A stretch of DNA of 64,000 nt, from NCBI GenBank assembly GCA_028554795.2, contig CM068830.1, positions 115,066,714 through 115,130,713 of the forward strand, in the 5' to 3' direction. The stretch comes from Sinohyriopsis cumingii (lineage: Eukaryota; Mollusca; Bivalvia; Unionida; Unionidae). Positions 18,513 through 28,294 of the stretch are shown here, one piece after another. A program made the position numbers and the translations under genes. The notes under the pieces are model-generated. The model did not search any database. It had not been told where the DNA came from and saw only the letters and a list, made by a program, of their open reading frames with translations. Each line of letters opens with the position of its first letter. Position 1 is the stretch's first letter.

Positions 18513-19825
18513 ATGATGCACCGAGAGTCTTGCGCTTGTTCCAAGTCGGAACTGGATCTGTTTGCCATGCCCCCCACCATGATGACCATGCAAGAATCCC
18601 AGTGGGTGGAATTTCACCCCGTCTCCTCTCTGACAGCCTCAGCTCCCATCGAGTTTGAAATCAAAGGACAGCCCGAAGATTACATCGATCTGAATAGCAG
18701 TTACTTGTACAAGAAAGTCAAAGTTGTCGATGAGGATAATACGCTCCTAGATGGTGATGATGGTAATAGTTCCCGTCAACAATTTCATGCGTTCCTTGTT
18801 CAGTGGAGTGGACTTGTACTTGAATAACAAACTAGTCAGTAGTAGCATGGATACTTACCCTGATCGTGCCTACCTGGAAAATCTCTTGACGTACGGAATA
18901 GATGCCAAGAACACTCATCTCAGTGCCTGTGTGGTATGGGAAGCTGACGATGCAGGCCAGTTTGAAGAATTCGAAAATTGATACAAAGAAAGAACACAAT
19001 GCGGGATTTGTAGAACGAAGAGACAGAATCATGGGAGCCAACAAAAGTTTAGAACTGATGGATCGTTTGCATTTGGACATGTGGTTGCAAGAAAAGTATT
19101 TGCTGAACGGAGTGAATCTCCGCCTGAGACTGAATCGTAGTAGTGCCGTTTTCCATTTGATAGGTACTAGTGCTTGCAAAACTGTCATCGAGGAAGCCAG
19201 GCTCTACGTACGACACGTGGAAGTGTTACCTAAAGTGGGTAACGACATCAGTCAGACGTTGAGCAGGACGACCGCCAGGTATCCCATACGACGCGTGGAA
19301 GTGAAAACCTTCACCATTCCTACGGGGCTGTGATCCATGATCGAAGATCATCTGTTCCAAGGACAGTAACCCAAACGTTTGATCCTTGGTATCGTCGAGA
19401 ATGCAGCCTTCAACGGAGCTTTGGCTAAAAATCCTTTCCACTTTCAACACTTTGACGTGTCCAAGATCGAAGTCAGTCGCGATGGCAGGACCTTGTGTAC
19501 CCGACCTTTCGAACCTAACTTTGACAAGAAGAATTACTTGAGGTCGTACTTGTCCCTGTACGAAGCCACTGGTCAGTTAGGAACCAACACCAGTCACGGC
19601 ATTACGTACGAGGATTACGCAGGAGGCTACGCTTTGTGGGCTTTCGATTTCACTCCAGACCAAGGCAGCGACGAGGGACATTTCCACCCTATAAAATCTG
19701 GCCAGATTCATGTGGAAATTCAGTTTACTACAAATCTAACAGAGACGGTGAACGTCATCCTGTATGCAGAATTCGATAATACCATAGAAATCAACAGTTT
19801 GAGAGAAGTCATTCTAGATTACTAG
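18513..19825 (+). pseudogene. Major capsid protein, double jelly-roll type, broken
   Basis: The start region (SQWVEFHPVSSLT, PIEFEIKGQPEDYIDL) and FSGVDLYLNNKLVSS identify the Polinton major capsid protein, a double jelly-roll trimer forming the capsid faces. Frameshifts near 18770 and 18975 and stops at 19331-19333 and 19366-19368 destroy it. The ATG at 18513 adds a Cys-containing leader (MMHRESCACSK) absent in frame from Polinton-2. The C-terminus (TVNVILYAEFDN.IEI) is preserved. Confidence 0.9.
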
Positions 19826-19830
19826 AAGCC

Positions 19831-20316
19831 ATGGAATTCTGTTCTCCCTCTTTACCTAGTGGAGAAACTTTGGAGATGGAATGTGAGGAGACCATGGAGA
19901 AAGAAGAAGTGATCATGATGAAGTCAAGATGGCCAGAACAAGAAGCCCATTTAGTCTGCTGTTTTGCCAAACACTTGGCTGAAAAAATAACGGAATTGAT
20001 CAAGAAAAATTGCTATGGATGTCAAAACGATCATCCCAGTCAAATTCAACACGATAAATGCCTGATGTTGAGTCAAGAAGAAAAATTGGACAAGTATCTG
20101 GACGAGGCTTGGAGTCTCATCTCGGACGAAGTCGTGTTGCACCAGTGGTATAAAGACTTGCGTGAACATTCTTGTCCACCATTAACCACTCAAGAGATCC
20201 ATCGTATCGAAGCTCTCCTGAATCAGAGTGAGGAGACGAAACGAAGAAACGGTTACTTGTCAGACATTTTCAAGCAAAAAGTCAGGATTGAATTGACAAC
20301 GTATTATTACCTGTGA
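19831..20316 (+). CDS. Conserved Cys/His protein, 161 aa, intact
   Basis: The core CYGCQNDHPSQIQHDKCLM (about residues 61-80) has the spacing of a small metal-binding site. A protein with this Cys/His/Pro motif next to the major capsid gene recurs in Polintons; its function is not known to me. The rest is helical and acidic, ending VRIELTTYYYL. The ATG is 5 bp after the major capsid stop. A TATAAAA at about 19692 lies in the capsid gene upstream. In Polinton-2 all but the first codons are deleted. Confidence 0.75.
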   Translation: MEFCSPSLPSGETLEMECEETMEKEEVIMMKSRWPEQEAHLVCCFAKHLAEKITELIKKNCYGCQNDHPSQIQHDKCLMLSQEEKLDKYLDEAWSLISDEVVLHQWYKDLREHSCPPLTTQEIHRIEALLNQSEETKRRNGYLSDIFKQKVRIELTTYYYL

Positions 20317-20340
20317 AGAAGAAAAAAAGCACACAAATCA

Positions 20341-20901
20341 TTGGATACTTGGGAACTTTATTACCTTTTGAACCACAGTTCGTATACGGCTTCTTGGAAT
20401 CCTGTCGTCTGTGCTAAAGATGAACTCCCTCATTGCAAACCTAAAAACCATCAAGTTTACGTGATCAACACGGACGACAGTCATCTCCCAGGAACCCACT
20501 GGGTAGCCGTCTACTTTCTTCAAGAAGGATGTGTGGAATATTTCGATTCGTACGGATTGCCCCCTTTCGAAGACGATATCATTGACTTTATGAGAAGAAA
20601 TGCTCAGACCACCCGATTCAATAATGTGAAATTACAAGGCACAGATTCCTTGGTGTGTGGACAGTACTGTGTGTATTTTCTGCATCATCGCAGCCTGGGC
20701 TATTCCTTAGAACATTTAGTAACTCATTTTGATCCTCGTTCTTCTTGTAGAAATGATGTGAAAGTAGATCGATGGTTTTGTGACCATTATGCTTATCTTT
20801 TGTCTCAAGCTAGGAAACGTAGTGTCCATCAATGGCCTAATGATTTCCAACAGTGGAAATCACAATTTCATTCACAACGTTGTCAGCCCTGTTTAAAGTA
20901 G
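20341..20901 (+). CDS. Adenain-type cysteine protease (C5/Ulp1 fold), start codon lost
   Basis: The catalytic residues line up with the adenovirus maturation protease: His53 (GTHW), Asp69 (EYFDSYG), Gln99 (KLQG) and Cys106 (VCGQYC). The Gln-Cys spacing of seven equals that of adenain. It should cleave virion precursor proteins. The frame opens at 20317 but has no ATG before the catalytic His; the expected position 20341 is TTG followed by the normal-looking DTWELYYLL. The start therefore seems mutated, or a non-ATG start is used. The gene is absent from Polinton-2. Confidence 0.88.
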   Translation: MDTWELYYLLNHSSYTASWNPVVCAKDELPHCKPKNHQVYVINTDDSHLPGTHWVAVYFLQEGCVEYFDSYGLPPFEDDIIDFMRRNAQTTRFNNVKLQGTDSLVCGQYCVYFLHHRSLGYSLEHLVTHFDPRSSCRNDVKVDRWFCDHYAYLLSQARKRSVHQWPNDFQQWKSQFHSQRCQPCLK

Positions 20902-21131
20902 ACTGTATTTGAAGAAAAAAATGTTTGATGTTATAATGTTGGATTATTGTTTAAAATATGTTAGAGTTGTTGTTGTTTAGTGTTAAGTGATTTTTGAATT
21001 AAAAATGTTGTGTTTTGAAAAAAAAATGCCTTTGTGGTTTGTTTAGCTATAAGAATGTTGGATTGATGCTCTTTCATTTCTTACTATCCCTCTCATGACA
21101 CTCACTGAACGCTGCGACTCGAAAACCGTGT
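20902..21131 (+). other. AT-rich spacer with decayed polyadenylation signal
   Basis: No gene. AATTAAAA near 20998 corresponds to AATAAA at 54910-54915 in Polinton-2, so this is the end of the capsid/protease transcription unit with its signal mutated. Confidence 0.55.
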
Positions 21132-21170
21132 GGGGATGTTTTCCTTCACGTCCGCGCTTTGACTTTAAGA
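21132..21170 (+). promoter_or_regulatory. Shared promoter box, first right-hand gene
   Basis: GGGGATGTTTTCCTTCACG followed by TCCGCGCTTT and a TATA-like TTTAAGA. The same box precedes the genes at 22111 and 23247 and all three counterparts in Polinton-2. It is not found before the core genes. Confidence 0.7.
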
Positions 21171-21222
21171 ACCGGGTTGTTTCCAGTCTAACCATCCATT
21201 GTCGACTCATCCTCCTACGAAG

Positions 21223-21585
21223 ATGTGCTCCAAACTAGCTAAACTCAACGAAGCCTACGTGAATTTGCATAGGGTCAGACATGGTCTGATACCGAAGCCA
21301 GAAGAGATAGAGAATGTGAGAATGTTAAAAGTCACTGAAGACCTGATAGATGAGCTCTTCAGAGAAGAAGTGAACAGGGAAAAAGAAGAATGGACAGAGA
21401 AGTACAGACTTCAGAGACATCAGCAACAGCAACAACAACAACAACAACAGCAGCAGGAACCTGAACCTGAGAGAGGCTTTGTCGATTGTCGTATCGACAC
21501 CAAAGAGTTCTTCTTCTCTTTCCGAAGAAGCAGACCTATTGCCAGAAAGTCTGTCCTCAGAGGACATCGCATTCTTAGAAATTAA
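21223..21585 (+). CDS. Small poly-Gln coiled-coil protein, 120 aa
   Basis: Unrecognised. The helical N-terminus (KLAKLNEAYVNLHR, then EDLIDELFREEVNREKEEW) precedes a CAA/CAG-encoded poly-Gln run. The C-terminus is basic (RRSRPIARKSVLRGHRILRN). The start is the first ATG (21223) after the shared promoter box. A histone-type 3' signal begins 34 nt after the stop. The Polinton-2 copy has the same ends and a longer Gln run. It is one of three small helical genes under the same box, perhaps early or regulatory. Confidence 0.7.
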   Translation: MCSKLAKLNEAYVNLHRVRHGLIPKPEEIENVRMLKVTEDLIDELFREEVNREKEEWTEKYRLQRHQQQQQQQQQQQQEPEPERGFVDCRIDTKEFFFSFRRSRPIARKSVLRGHRILRN

Positions 21586-21619
21586 AAGATTGCCATAGCC
21601 AACAAAAAAAACAAAAAAC

Positions 21620-21659
21620 AGCCCTTTTCAGGGCTACCCAATACTCTAGAAAAGAAATA
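21620..21659 (+). terminator. Histone-type RNA 3'-end signal, poly-Gln gene
   Basis: Stem-loop AGCCCTTTTCAGGGCT (21620-21635), then ACCCA and AGAAAAGAAAT (21649-21659). The first pair is A-U, but the G-C second pair and UUUC loop of the histone consensus are kept. Confidence 0.75.
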
Positions 21660-21984
21660 ACAATCCATTTGCCAATGTGTGTAGGTAGTGTGAATATAAA
21701 CACTAACTCTTTTTTCATAGTGTGAGGGTATGTGTTTGTGTATAAGAATGTGTATTTGTAAGTGCTCACGTACGTTGGTGTGGATAGTAGATTAAGATGA
21801 TATTTGTTTTTTTGGCTGTTGGAGGTGTGGGGAGAGTAGATTTGGGGGTTTGATTTTATTGCTTTGCGTATGTGAATAGTATATTGGAGTGATTAATGAA
21901 ATAATTTTTTAGAATAGTGATGAGCAGTATAAAAAAGTGAATGAGTGTTTCTTTTAGGTCCGCGCATTGTTTTGTTTTTTTTGG

Positions 21985-22059
21985 TCACGATCTAGGTAAG
22001 ATCAATGTTATGTTTTTCAGGGGGATGTTTTCCTTCACGTCTTTCAGTTTTAGTATAAA
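21985..22059 (+). promoter_or_regulatory. Shared promoter box with upstream GATCTAGGTAAGATC element
   Basis: GATCTAGGTAAGATC (about 21989-22003) precedes GGGGATGTTTTCCTTCACG (22021) and TATAAAT (22053). A partial second box (AGGTCCGCGC, 21956-21965) lies upstream, showing a duplicated promoter unit. Confidence 0.65.
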
Positions 22060-22110
22060 TTGAAACTCGTTCGGCAGTCCAGCTACCCTTGTTGATTGAT
22101 CAACACCAGA

Positions 22111-22480
22111 ATGAACACGAGACTGGCGAAACTGATGGAACTTCATGTGCATCTGGAATATGCCAGGCACCTGTTGAACGAACTGGCCGCGGAGGCCATT
22201 GTTGAAGAATGAAGGATGAGAGAGGAGGAGGAAAGAAGAAATAAAGAAGAGGAGGAGAGAAGATACAAAGAAGAGGAGGAAAGAAGATACAAAGAAGAGG
22301 AGAGAAGATACAAAGAAGAGGAGGAGAGAAGATACAAAGAAGAGGAGGAGGAATAGGAGAAAAGAAGAAGAAATTTCAGAATCCCAGAAACCGAAAAATG
22401 GGATTCTGAAGCCACATATCCTGCCTCTGTTCTCTCCCCCAAAAAAGTAAAAAGCAACTGGGGAACAAGATGTGTATGTG
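22111..22480 (+). pseudogene. Glu/Arg-rich coiled-coil gene, truncated by nonsense
   Basis: Counterpart of the intact 128-aa gene at 56018-56404. The open frame stops after 33 residues at a TGA (22210-22212), just before the ERRYKEE repeats. A further stop lies near 22355. The downstream repeat and the C-terminal ESENWDSEA-like segment remain recognisable. Promoter box and 3' signal are intact. Confidence 0.75.
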
Positions 22481-22542
22481 GCGCCAGGCCTGGAAGGTGC
22501 CACCATTAACCAGGTGTCCATGAAGTTCCAAAAAAAAAAAAC

Positions 22543-22581
22543 AGCCCTTTTCAGGGCTACCCAATACTCTAGAAAAGAAAT
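22543..22581 (+). terminator. Histone-type RNA 3'-end signal, Glu/Arg-rich gene
   Basis: AGCCCTTTTCAGGGCT (22543-22558), ACCCA, then AGAAAAGAAAT from 22571. Identical in layout to the signal at 21620. Confidence 0.75.
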
Positions 22582-22729
22582 AACCATCCATTTGCCAATG
22601 TGTGTGTGTGTGTGTGTGTGTAGGTAGAGTAGTGTGAATATAAACACTAACTCTTTTTTCATAGTGCGAGTGTATGTGTTTGTGTGTTTGTGTTTGTAAC
22701 TGCTCACGTAAGTTTGTGTGAATGGTAGA

Positions 22730-23060
22730 TTATGGGTTTCTTTATTGTTTCTTAGCGTATGTGGAGAGTATAGTTTGGGTTTTGTAACCGCTCACGTACG
22801 ATTGTGTGGATAGTAGATTATGGATTTTGTTTATTGTTTCTTAGCGTATGTGGAGAGTATAGTTTGGGTTTTGTAACCGCTCACGTACGATTGTGTGGAT
22901 AGTAGATTATGGATTTTGTTTATTGTTTCTTAGCTTATGTGGAGAGTATAGTTTGGGTTTTGTAACAGCTCACGTACGATTGTGTGGATAGTAGATTTGG
23001 GTTTGTTTTAATGATTTGCGTGTGTAAATAGTAGATTTGGGGTTAGTTTATTGTTGCTTC
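22730..23060 (+). repeat. 89-bp tandem repeat, about 3.5 copies
   Basis: Units containing CGTATGTGGAGAGTATAG and ACCGCTCACGTACGATTGTG recur with exact 89-bp spacing (anchors 22755, 22844, 22933). The same array is at 56600-56940 in Polinton-2. It lies upstream of the last gene's promoter. Confidence 0.85.
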
Positions 23061-23098
23061 ACTTATGTGGATAGTATATTACATGAAATGAGAAAAGT

Positions 23099-23206
23099 AG
23101 GGGATGTTTTCTTTCACGTCCACATGATGTTAGGTCATGATCTAGGTAATATCAATTTTATGTTTTAGGGGGATGTTTTCCTTCACGTCCACGCTTTTCG
23201 TATAAG
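23099..23206 (+). promoter_or_regulatory. Duplicated promoter box of the last right-hand gene
   Basis: Two copies of GGGGATGTTTTCYTTCACGTC (23100 and 23169) flank ATGATCTAGGTAATATCAA; the second leads into TATAAGA (23200). The layout matches Polinton-2 (56956-57060). Confidence 0.7.
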
Positions 23207-23246
23207 AACCCACAGTATTCATCGTTCAAACCATTCTACAGAGAAG

Positions 23247-23573
23247 ATGGCTTCGAACCACCTCGATAAATTTCAAACATTGCAAGATGTCCTTGACAAT
23301 TTGGGCATGATAGAACAAATGCTAGTACGACTCAATGAAGACCACTATTCTTATAGTCCACATAGAGTAAAAATGGAGATTAACAACTTAAGAAAAGCAA
23401 AGGACATGATAAGTGGTGTGATGAAGGAAATAAAGGAGGAGAAGGAGGATGAAGAGGAAAGGATAAGAATAAGAAAATGGAATGAAAAAATTGAAAAAGA
23501 AGAAGAAAATGAGAAGAGGAGGAGGAAGAGAAGAAAGAAGAGGAGGAGAAAAAAAAGAAGAAAAAGAGTGTAG
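23247..23573 (+). CDS. Lys/Glu-rich coiled-coil protein, 108 aa
   Basis: Unrecognised. The N-terminal ~55 residues (KFQTLQDVLDNLGMIEQML, HRVKMEINNL) look like a folded helical domain. A long Glu/Lys/Arg repeat follows. The reading direction is outward to the right end, and a histone-type 3' signal in the TIR begins 68 nt after the stop. The Polinton-2 protein (118 aa) keeps the N-terminus closely and varies in the charged tail, which suggests the N-terminus is under constraint. Confidence 0.7.
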   Translation: MASNHLDKFQTLQDVLDNLGMIEQMLVRLNEDHYSYSPHRVKMEINNLRKAKDMISGVMKEIKEEKEDEEERIRIRKWNEKIEKEEENEKRRRKRRKKRRRKKRRKRV

Positions 23574-23635
23574 GTGAGAAAATAAGAAGTTGGTGGAGAA
23601 AAAGAAGAAATTAGAAGCAGAAGAAGAAGAAGAAA

Positions 23636-24143
23636 CCAAAGGCCCTTTTCAGGGCCAGCCATATTTCTCGAAAAGAGAATGACTTTTCAATTGCCTACCC
23701 CTTTATAAAAAAATTTAAAAAAAAAAAAAATCCCGTGTTCAATTCCCCTTGTCCCTAAAGTAGTTTTTTTTTTCTAACATGTTCAATTCCCCTTTGTCCC
23801 TAGACAAACCCACACTTTATTCCCATGTTCAATTCCCCTTGTCCCTAGACAGACCCAAACTCTATTCCCCATGTTCAATTGCCTTTGTCCCTAGAATCGA
23901 TATTTTTTTTTCCATTGTTCGAATGCCTTTGACGCTAATCTCAATATTTCCTTTTTTTCCTTTCTCCAATGTTAAATTCCATTGACGCTAATCTTACCCA
24001 GGGTTTTTTGCCCATGTTAAATTTCCATTGACGCTAATCTCGCCCAGGGTGGTTAATGTTAAATTTCCATTGACGCCAATCTCGCCCAGGGGGTGTTTGT
24101 AATGCTAATTCCCATTGATGCTAATCTCACCCCTTTCACTACT
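23636..24143. repeat. Right TIR of Polinton-1
   Basis: Inverted copy of 5783-6295 with all nine iterated units mirrored. Differences are few single bases and length changes in A/T runs. It starts exactly at the 5' flank of the histone-type stem-loop and ends CT before the target duplication. Confidence 0.95.
23641..23680 (+). terminator. Histone-type RNA 3'-end signal in the right TIR
   Basis: GGCCCTTTTCAGGGCC (23641-23656), AGCCA, then AAAAGAGAAT (23671-23680). Serves the gene at 23247 and mirrors the left-TIR signal. Confidence 0.75.
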
Positions 24144-24149
24144 GATATA
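24144..24149. repeat. Target-site duplication GATATA, right of Polinton-1
   Basis: Exact repeat of 5777-5782. Confidence 0.95.
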
Positions 24150-24518
24150 AATATCATACTAAATTCAGTCTAAACTTTTTAAATCTGAGAATGCGATGAA
24201 CCATTTAGTTCAATGACATGTACAGGATCAAAAACGTCTATATTTTACAGATCTTTAACTTTTTATTGTGCTAAATTCCTAAGCCATGGTACTGTAGTAA
24301 AAATAATGACTGCATCAGTCAGGATTCAATCATATGCAGCTAATGGCTCCTTGATACTTTCTCATGGGATCAGATTGGGTTTATTGTGTGTTGTTTCTAC
24401 TCTTTTAAAATAGAAGAAAATAAATCTTGCTCTAATTTTTTTTAAAGTAATTTCGCAGTGTGTAATTTATAATACTGAATGTAAATAAATTAACACACTT
24501 CAGTTGATGATCCAGGCT

Positions 24519-24590
24519 GTCCGATGATAAGATTTGAACCCGCACCCTTTCGGTCATGAGTCCAGCACACTAACCACTGAGCCACCACAT
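24519..24590 (-). repeat. tRNA-derived SINE head or tRNA pseudogene
   Basis: On the minus strand an A box TGGCTCAGTGGT (24584-24573) and a B box GGTTCAAATC (24540-24531) stand at tRNA spacing. There is no clean acceptor stem, so a SINE or degenerate tRNA is more likely than a working gene. Similar heads lie at 62071-62220. Confidence 0.6.
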
Positions 24591-26860
24591 CTTCTTGCCT
24601 GCATATTGAGTATGTCATCTTGCTCAGAGATATTTGAGATTGATAATCATAAGCCATCATCAAATTATAATAACTGTAGTTGAATCGGTTCTTAAATGTA
24701 TGGAATAATTCAATTGGTCAGAACATAACTATGTGATCATACCCACCTGCATATATTTCTGTATACCATAAACTGTACAGAGAACTACTTTATGCTTCTA
24801 TAAAGAGTCAAGTGCAAAGTAACTAATGTGAACACTAAATAGGAAGGCATTCACACTGCATGCATTTAAACCTATAGTAAAAGTCACATGGGTCATGTAT
24901 GTGCATTTACTCATTTTAAATTAAAAATAAATTATTCTTTTAAAATTGAACACTAATTTTCTTAACCAAAGTCTTTTCAATCATGATTATTGATTGATCT
25001 GCGCCTTAACTGTCATCAATAAAATTCCAGACAAATAATTTTGATCTCTATCGACTTTTACAATGGTAGTCATGTACTAAACTTGGGTCAAGCAGAGAGA
25101 ATATCGACTGGAATTGTCACAGTATAGGGTAGTATGAATTGATTTATCAAAATACATAGCTTTCATTGTGACAACAGAGCATGCGACATTCAATCCGGTT
25201 TGTACTGGATCTCACTTTTAACTTCATTTTGTCCAAAAAGGTCTACAAACTTTAACATTGATTTCACCTTATACTCTTCTTGGGCGTCTAATAATGACCT
25301 TCTCATGGAATGTATAAGATTCCAAATGAAATGAATACTTGCTACCTAAATGTATGTAGAATCAAATTTTAAACATTGATGCCCATTACTGAAATAGTCA
25401 GTGCTGAATGAATAATTGACCTGTATGACTTTTGCTACCATATATTCTGAAAGAAATGAATTTTGTAACTATATGAACTCCAATATGTCAGTGTACAGTG
25501 TTATGTATATTTGATTTAATTTATATTTGATTTAATTGTTTGTTAGTAAGTATTAAATTTTTTTATTCCATTACTTGCTATTGTAATTTAACTTTATTTA
25601 CTGGAATAGAGTTTGGTTCTGTTTTTTTTTTAATTTTTGATGTAAACAACTTTAAAGAAACATTGTATTTAATGCTGACCTAGTTCCTGACTTGATTTAG
25701 AACCAGTGATAGTTTGTAGTAAACAACTTCTTTAATTTTTTATTATTATTCCTTCTCAGAGTAAGATTCATAAAGTAGAACCAAGGCCATACTTGGATTA
25801 CGTGTTAAATAACATGTATCAATTAGGTTTTTTTCAGAGGATTGACCCACATGCGGGCATCTGTTTTGCGTTGTAGCTTGATTCATTGTTGATGTTTTGA
25901 GAAATAATAGTCATACTTGCCTTAACAGTGAAGATGTCCAAATGTTTTATGTTGTGCCAGTTTTGGGGCTAATTATTTTATTTTATTTTAAAGAAAAGTA
26001 TTTCCATGGAAATACTAGTGCTCTAAATTACTTCTTGGACAAGGACATTTATCAAAATTTATACAAAATTCAAATTGGACTGTTATTTTCTGTGATCAAA
26101 CAAAGAATTTTCGACACAACAGTACTATGCTGACTACAGATTATGTCACTGCCTTCCATTTTGGATTTCATTGGGACTCGAACTCAGTTTCATTAGTACT
26201 TTATACTTCTAGGATTTCTATTTTTTAATTCCTGGATTATTTTTGGATTTGATTCGTAAAATCATAAGTTTTTTTTCTCATTTTTAACTTGTTTTTCTAG
26301 GGAAATAAATTATTTGTTAAATTTTATAAAGCTTGTTGTCTTCACTTTTTTCTTGTTCCATTTTGTAAGAGCCTAAACATGTATCAGATACATACAAATA
26401 CATTTTTAATTATGGCTATGTAGCCAATTCACAAACATGCTGTTTGAGAAATATGTATTGATTATGTCAATGAACTGCTGCATCGATGCATCTTTTGCAT
26501 TTGAGTGGGTAAAAAAATTTTATGCCAATGATGTTAAATTGCAAGAAAGACTAAACTCTATTCAGGATCTAAAATCCAGATATTTCAACTCAACTTTTGA
26601 CCATAATTAGTGGTAGATGTTACTGTTTGCATGTAGAATTTTATAAAGCATTTGACAAGATCAACAAGATCAATTGAAAATGGTGTAAAGATATATTTGT
26701 ATGTATCTCTACACTGCTATGTCCACTGTTTACTCTGATTTCGATCCAACTTTTTTGTTTGATGCGGAAGTTAGCATATTGAACCTCTGCTGAGTCATAC
26801 CAAAGACTTATAAAAATGTTACATACAGTTGCCAACAATCAAGAAATTCTTGGATGAGAA
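24591..26860. other. AT-rich DNA, nothing recognised
   Basis: No frame over 80 residues, no protein-like composition, no RNA gene and no obvious repeat seen. The stretch 24150-24518 is the same. Confidence 0.4.
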
Positions 26861-26911
26861 TCTACACTTCCAGCAGGGACACTCACATAATGGACTGATC
26901 TATATAAATCT

Positions 26912-27115
26912 ATGCATACAGATTCTGCCACAGTAACTCTATACATAACAACTGGTAAAATTCATGTACAAGGGCCAGGCTACACAGAATGGGTAAATTA
27001 TTTTATCAACACTTGTCAGCAAATGGTAGATAACACCAGATTGAAATCAATTACCTCTCAGCCAAGGGCTTCAACACCCATCCCTGAAGCCCACATATCT
27101 CATAATCCAGTAAAC
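26912..27115 (+). pseudogene. LINE ORF1 N-terminal fragment
   Basis: The frame SATVTLYITTGKIHVQGPGY..WVNYF resembles the N-terminal region of ORF1-type proteins of invertebrate LINEs (a TVY..TGK..VQG motif). It lies upstream of a coiled coil and esterase on the same strand, so it probably belongs to the same LINE (copy B). Moderate to low confidence. Confidence 0.4.
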
Positions 27116-27480
27116 AGTAACACAATTGTTGGTGTGGTAGGAGTTGTGTCTTGGTATGTGGGTAGTTGTGAGTGTGATTGTGTTGGTGTTGGTATTTTTG
27201 GAAGTGTGGTGGATGGTTGAAGAAGTGTTATGGGTCTTTCAGAGTGTTCCATTAATTCTTCTGCATTAGTCTCATTTGTGTGCTGTTGTTGTTGTCTGTC
27301 ATTGGAGCCCTGGTGTAGTTGTGTGTTTTTGAGGGGACAGTTCCACTTTTTGTGACCTAGAATGCCACAAGCATCACATGGCCTTGTCAGGTGGCAACTG
27401 TAGAACCATGTTTGCACAGGTATGCCAAATATTTTAAAATGTTCTGGGATTTTATTTATGTCTCTTAGAACAACTCTTTA
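27100..27480 (-). pseudogene. Gag/ORF1-like zinc-knuckle fragment
   Basis: On the minus strand: CDACGILGHKKWNCP, a CCHC knuckle, followed by a Gln/Thr/Pro-rich tail. It looks like a second retroelement fragment inserted against the LINE above. The upstream frame is full of stops. Confidence 0.45.
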
Positions 27481-27948
27481 TTACTCACCAACAAAGATCA
27501 CTTTTAAATATGTACTAATCAAATAAAAATTAGTGCCATGGTGCATCTGAACCTTAATAAATAACTGGAAAACAGTATGCGAAGGCATACAGAACAACTA
27601 GAACACATATTAATACCATGCAAAACATGCATGCACAAAGCACAAATATGAAACACATAAACACTAATTTTTTTGTTTCTAACACGTAATTATAGTTTTG
27701 GTTTAAAGACAAATATTCAAAATTCCATTTACAAGGATAGGGATAGGTAAGGAAAACAACTATGGTCAATTTGATCAAATTACTGCTGTCCGAACAGTAA
27801 AAAAGAACTATACAAGAGAAGCACTCACTAAATAACACCACACAGACACAAATTGACTCTGGCATTGACTCCGGCAAAGTCACTACGCGAAAGTACGTGA
27901 TGAGGACCCACAGAGAGGAAACCAACCCTAGGACTGAATAAACCCTAT

Positions 27949-27962
27949 GGGGGGGGGGGGGG
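27949..27962. repeat. Poly-G tract
   Basis: Fourteen consecutive G in otherwise mixed sequence; length is prone to assembly error. Confidence 0.8.
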
Positions 27963-28294
27963 TACAATCCTAGATTCAAGCACATAGGGATAGAAACAAG
28001 ACCCAGTGCCAGCCCAGGTAGAGGGAAGGGAGTACCACCCTGCAAGCCTTCTATGGGATAATAAAACTTGAAAATCTGACGAACAAAACAAAGAGAAACC
28101 CTGACCAAAAAAAAATTGTATTGCTCATTAATCTCAAACATAAAAACTTTTAACACTTATGGGTGGACATGGGACACCTACACCATAACACACATTCACT
28201 TTAATGCTCAATCCAGCTAATATACTGAGGAGAGCTGAAGGGTGAAAACAACCCTTTTTGAGTTCCATGGAATCCATAACCAGACTTGCTCCTC

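Larger units (their letters stand above)
5783..24143 (+). mobile_element. Polinton/Maverick element, copy 1 (18.4 kb)
   Basis: The ends are fixed by inverted repeats with 5'-AG...CT-3' termini and a perfect 6-bp target duplication. The interior encodes PolB, rve integrase with chromodomain, packaging ATPase, capsid proteins and an adenain-type protease, the known Polinton core. PolB, integrase, ATPase and the major capsid gene carry stops or frameshifts, so this copy cannot act alone. It keeps a protease, an uninterrupted penton frame and a 161-aa Cys/His protein; Polinton-2 has lost or broken these. Outside the TIRs it matches Polinton-2 closely, by eye around 90% or more in coding regions. 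Confidence 0.97.

Noticed and set aside
24519..24590. Functional tRNA gene
   Set aside because: A and B boxes present but the acceptor stem and cloverleaf do not close cleanly.
25897..26133. Host protein fragment
   Set aside because: Low-complexity AT-rich frame without splice sites, motifs or codon bias.
27554..28156. 200-residue hydrophobic minus-strand frame
   Set aside because: Cys/Val/Tyr-rich composition of AT-rich antisense, includes the poly-G run, no start context or recognisable motif.
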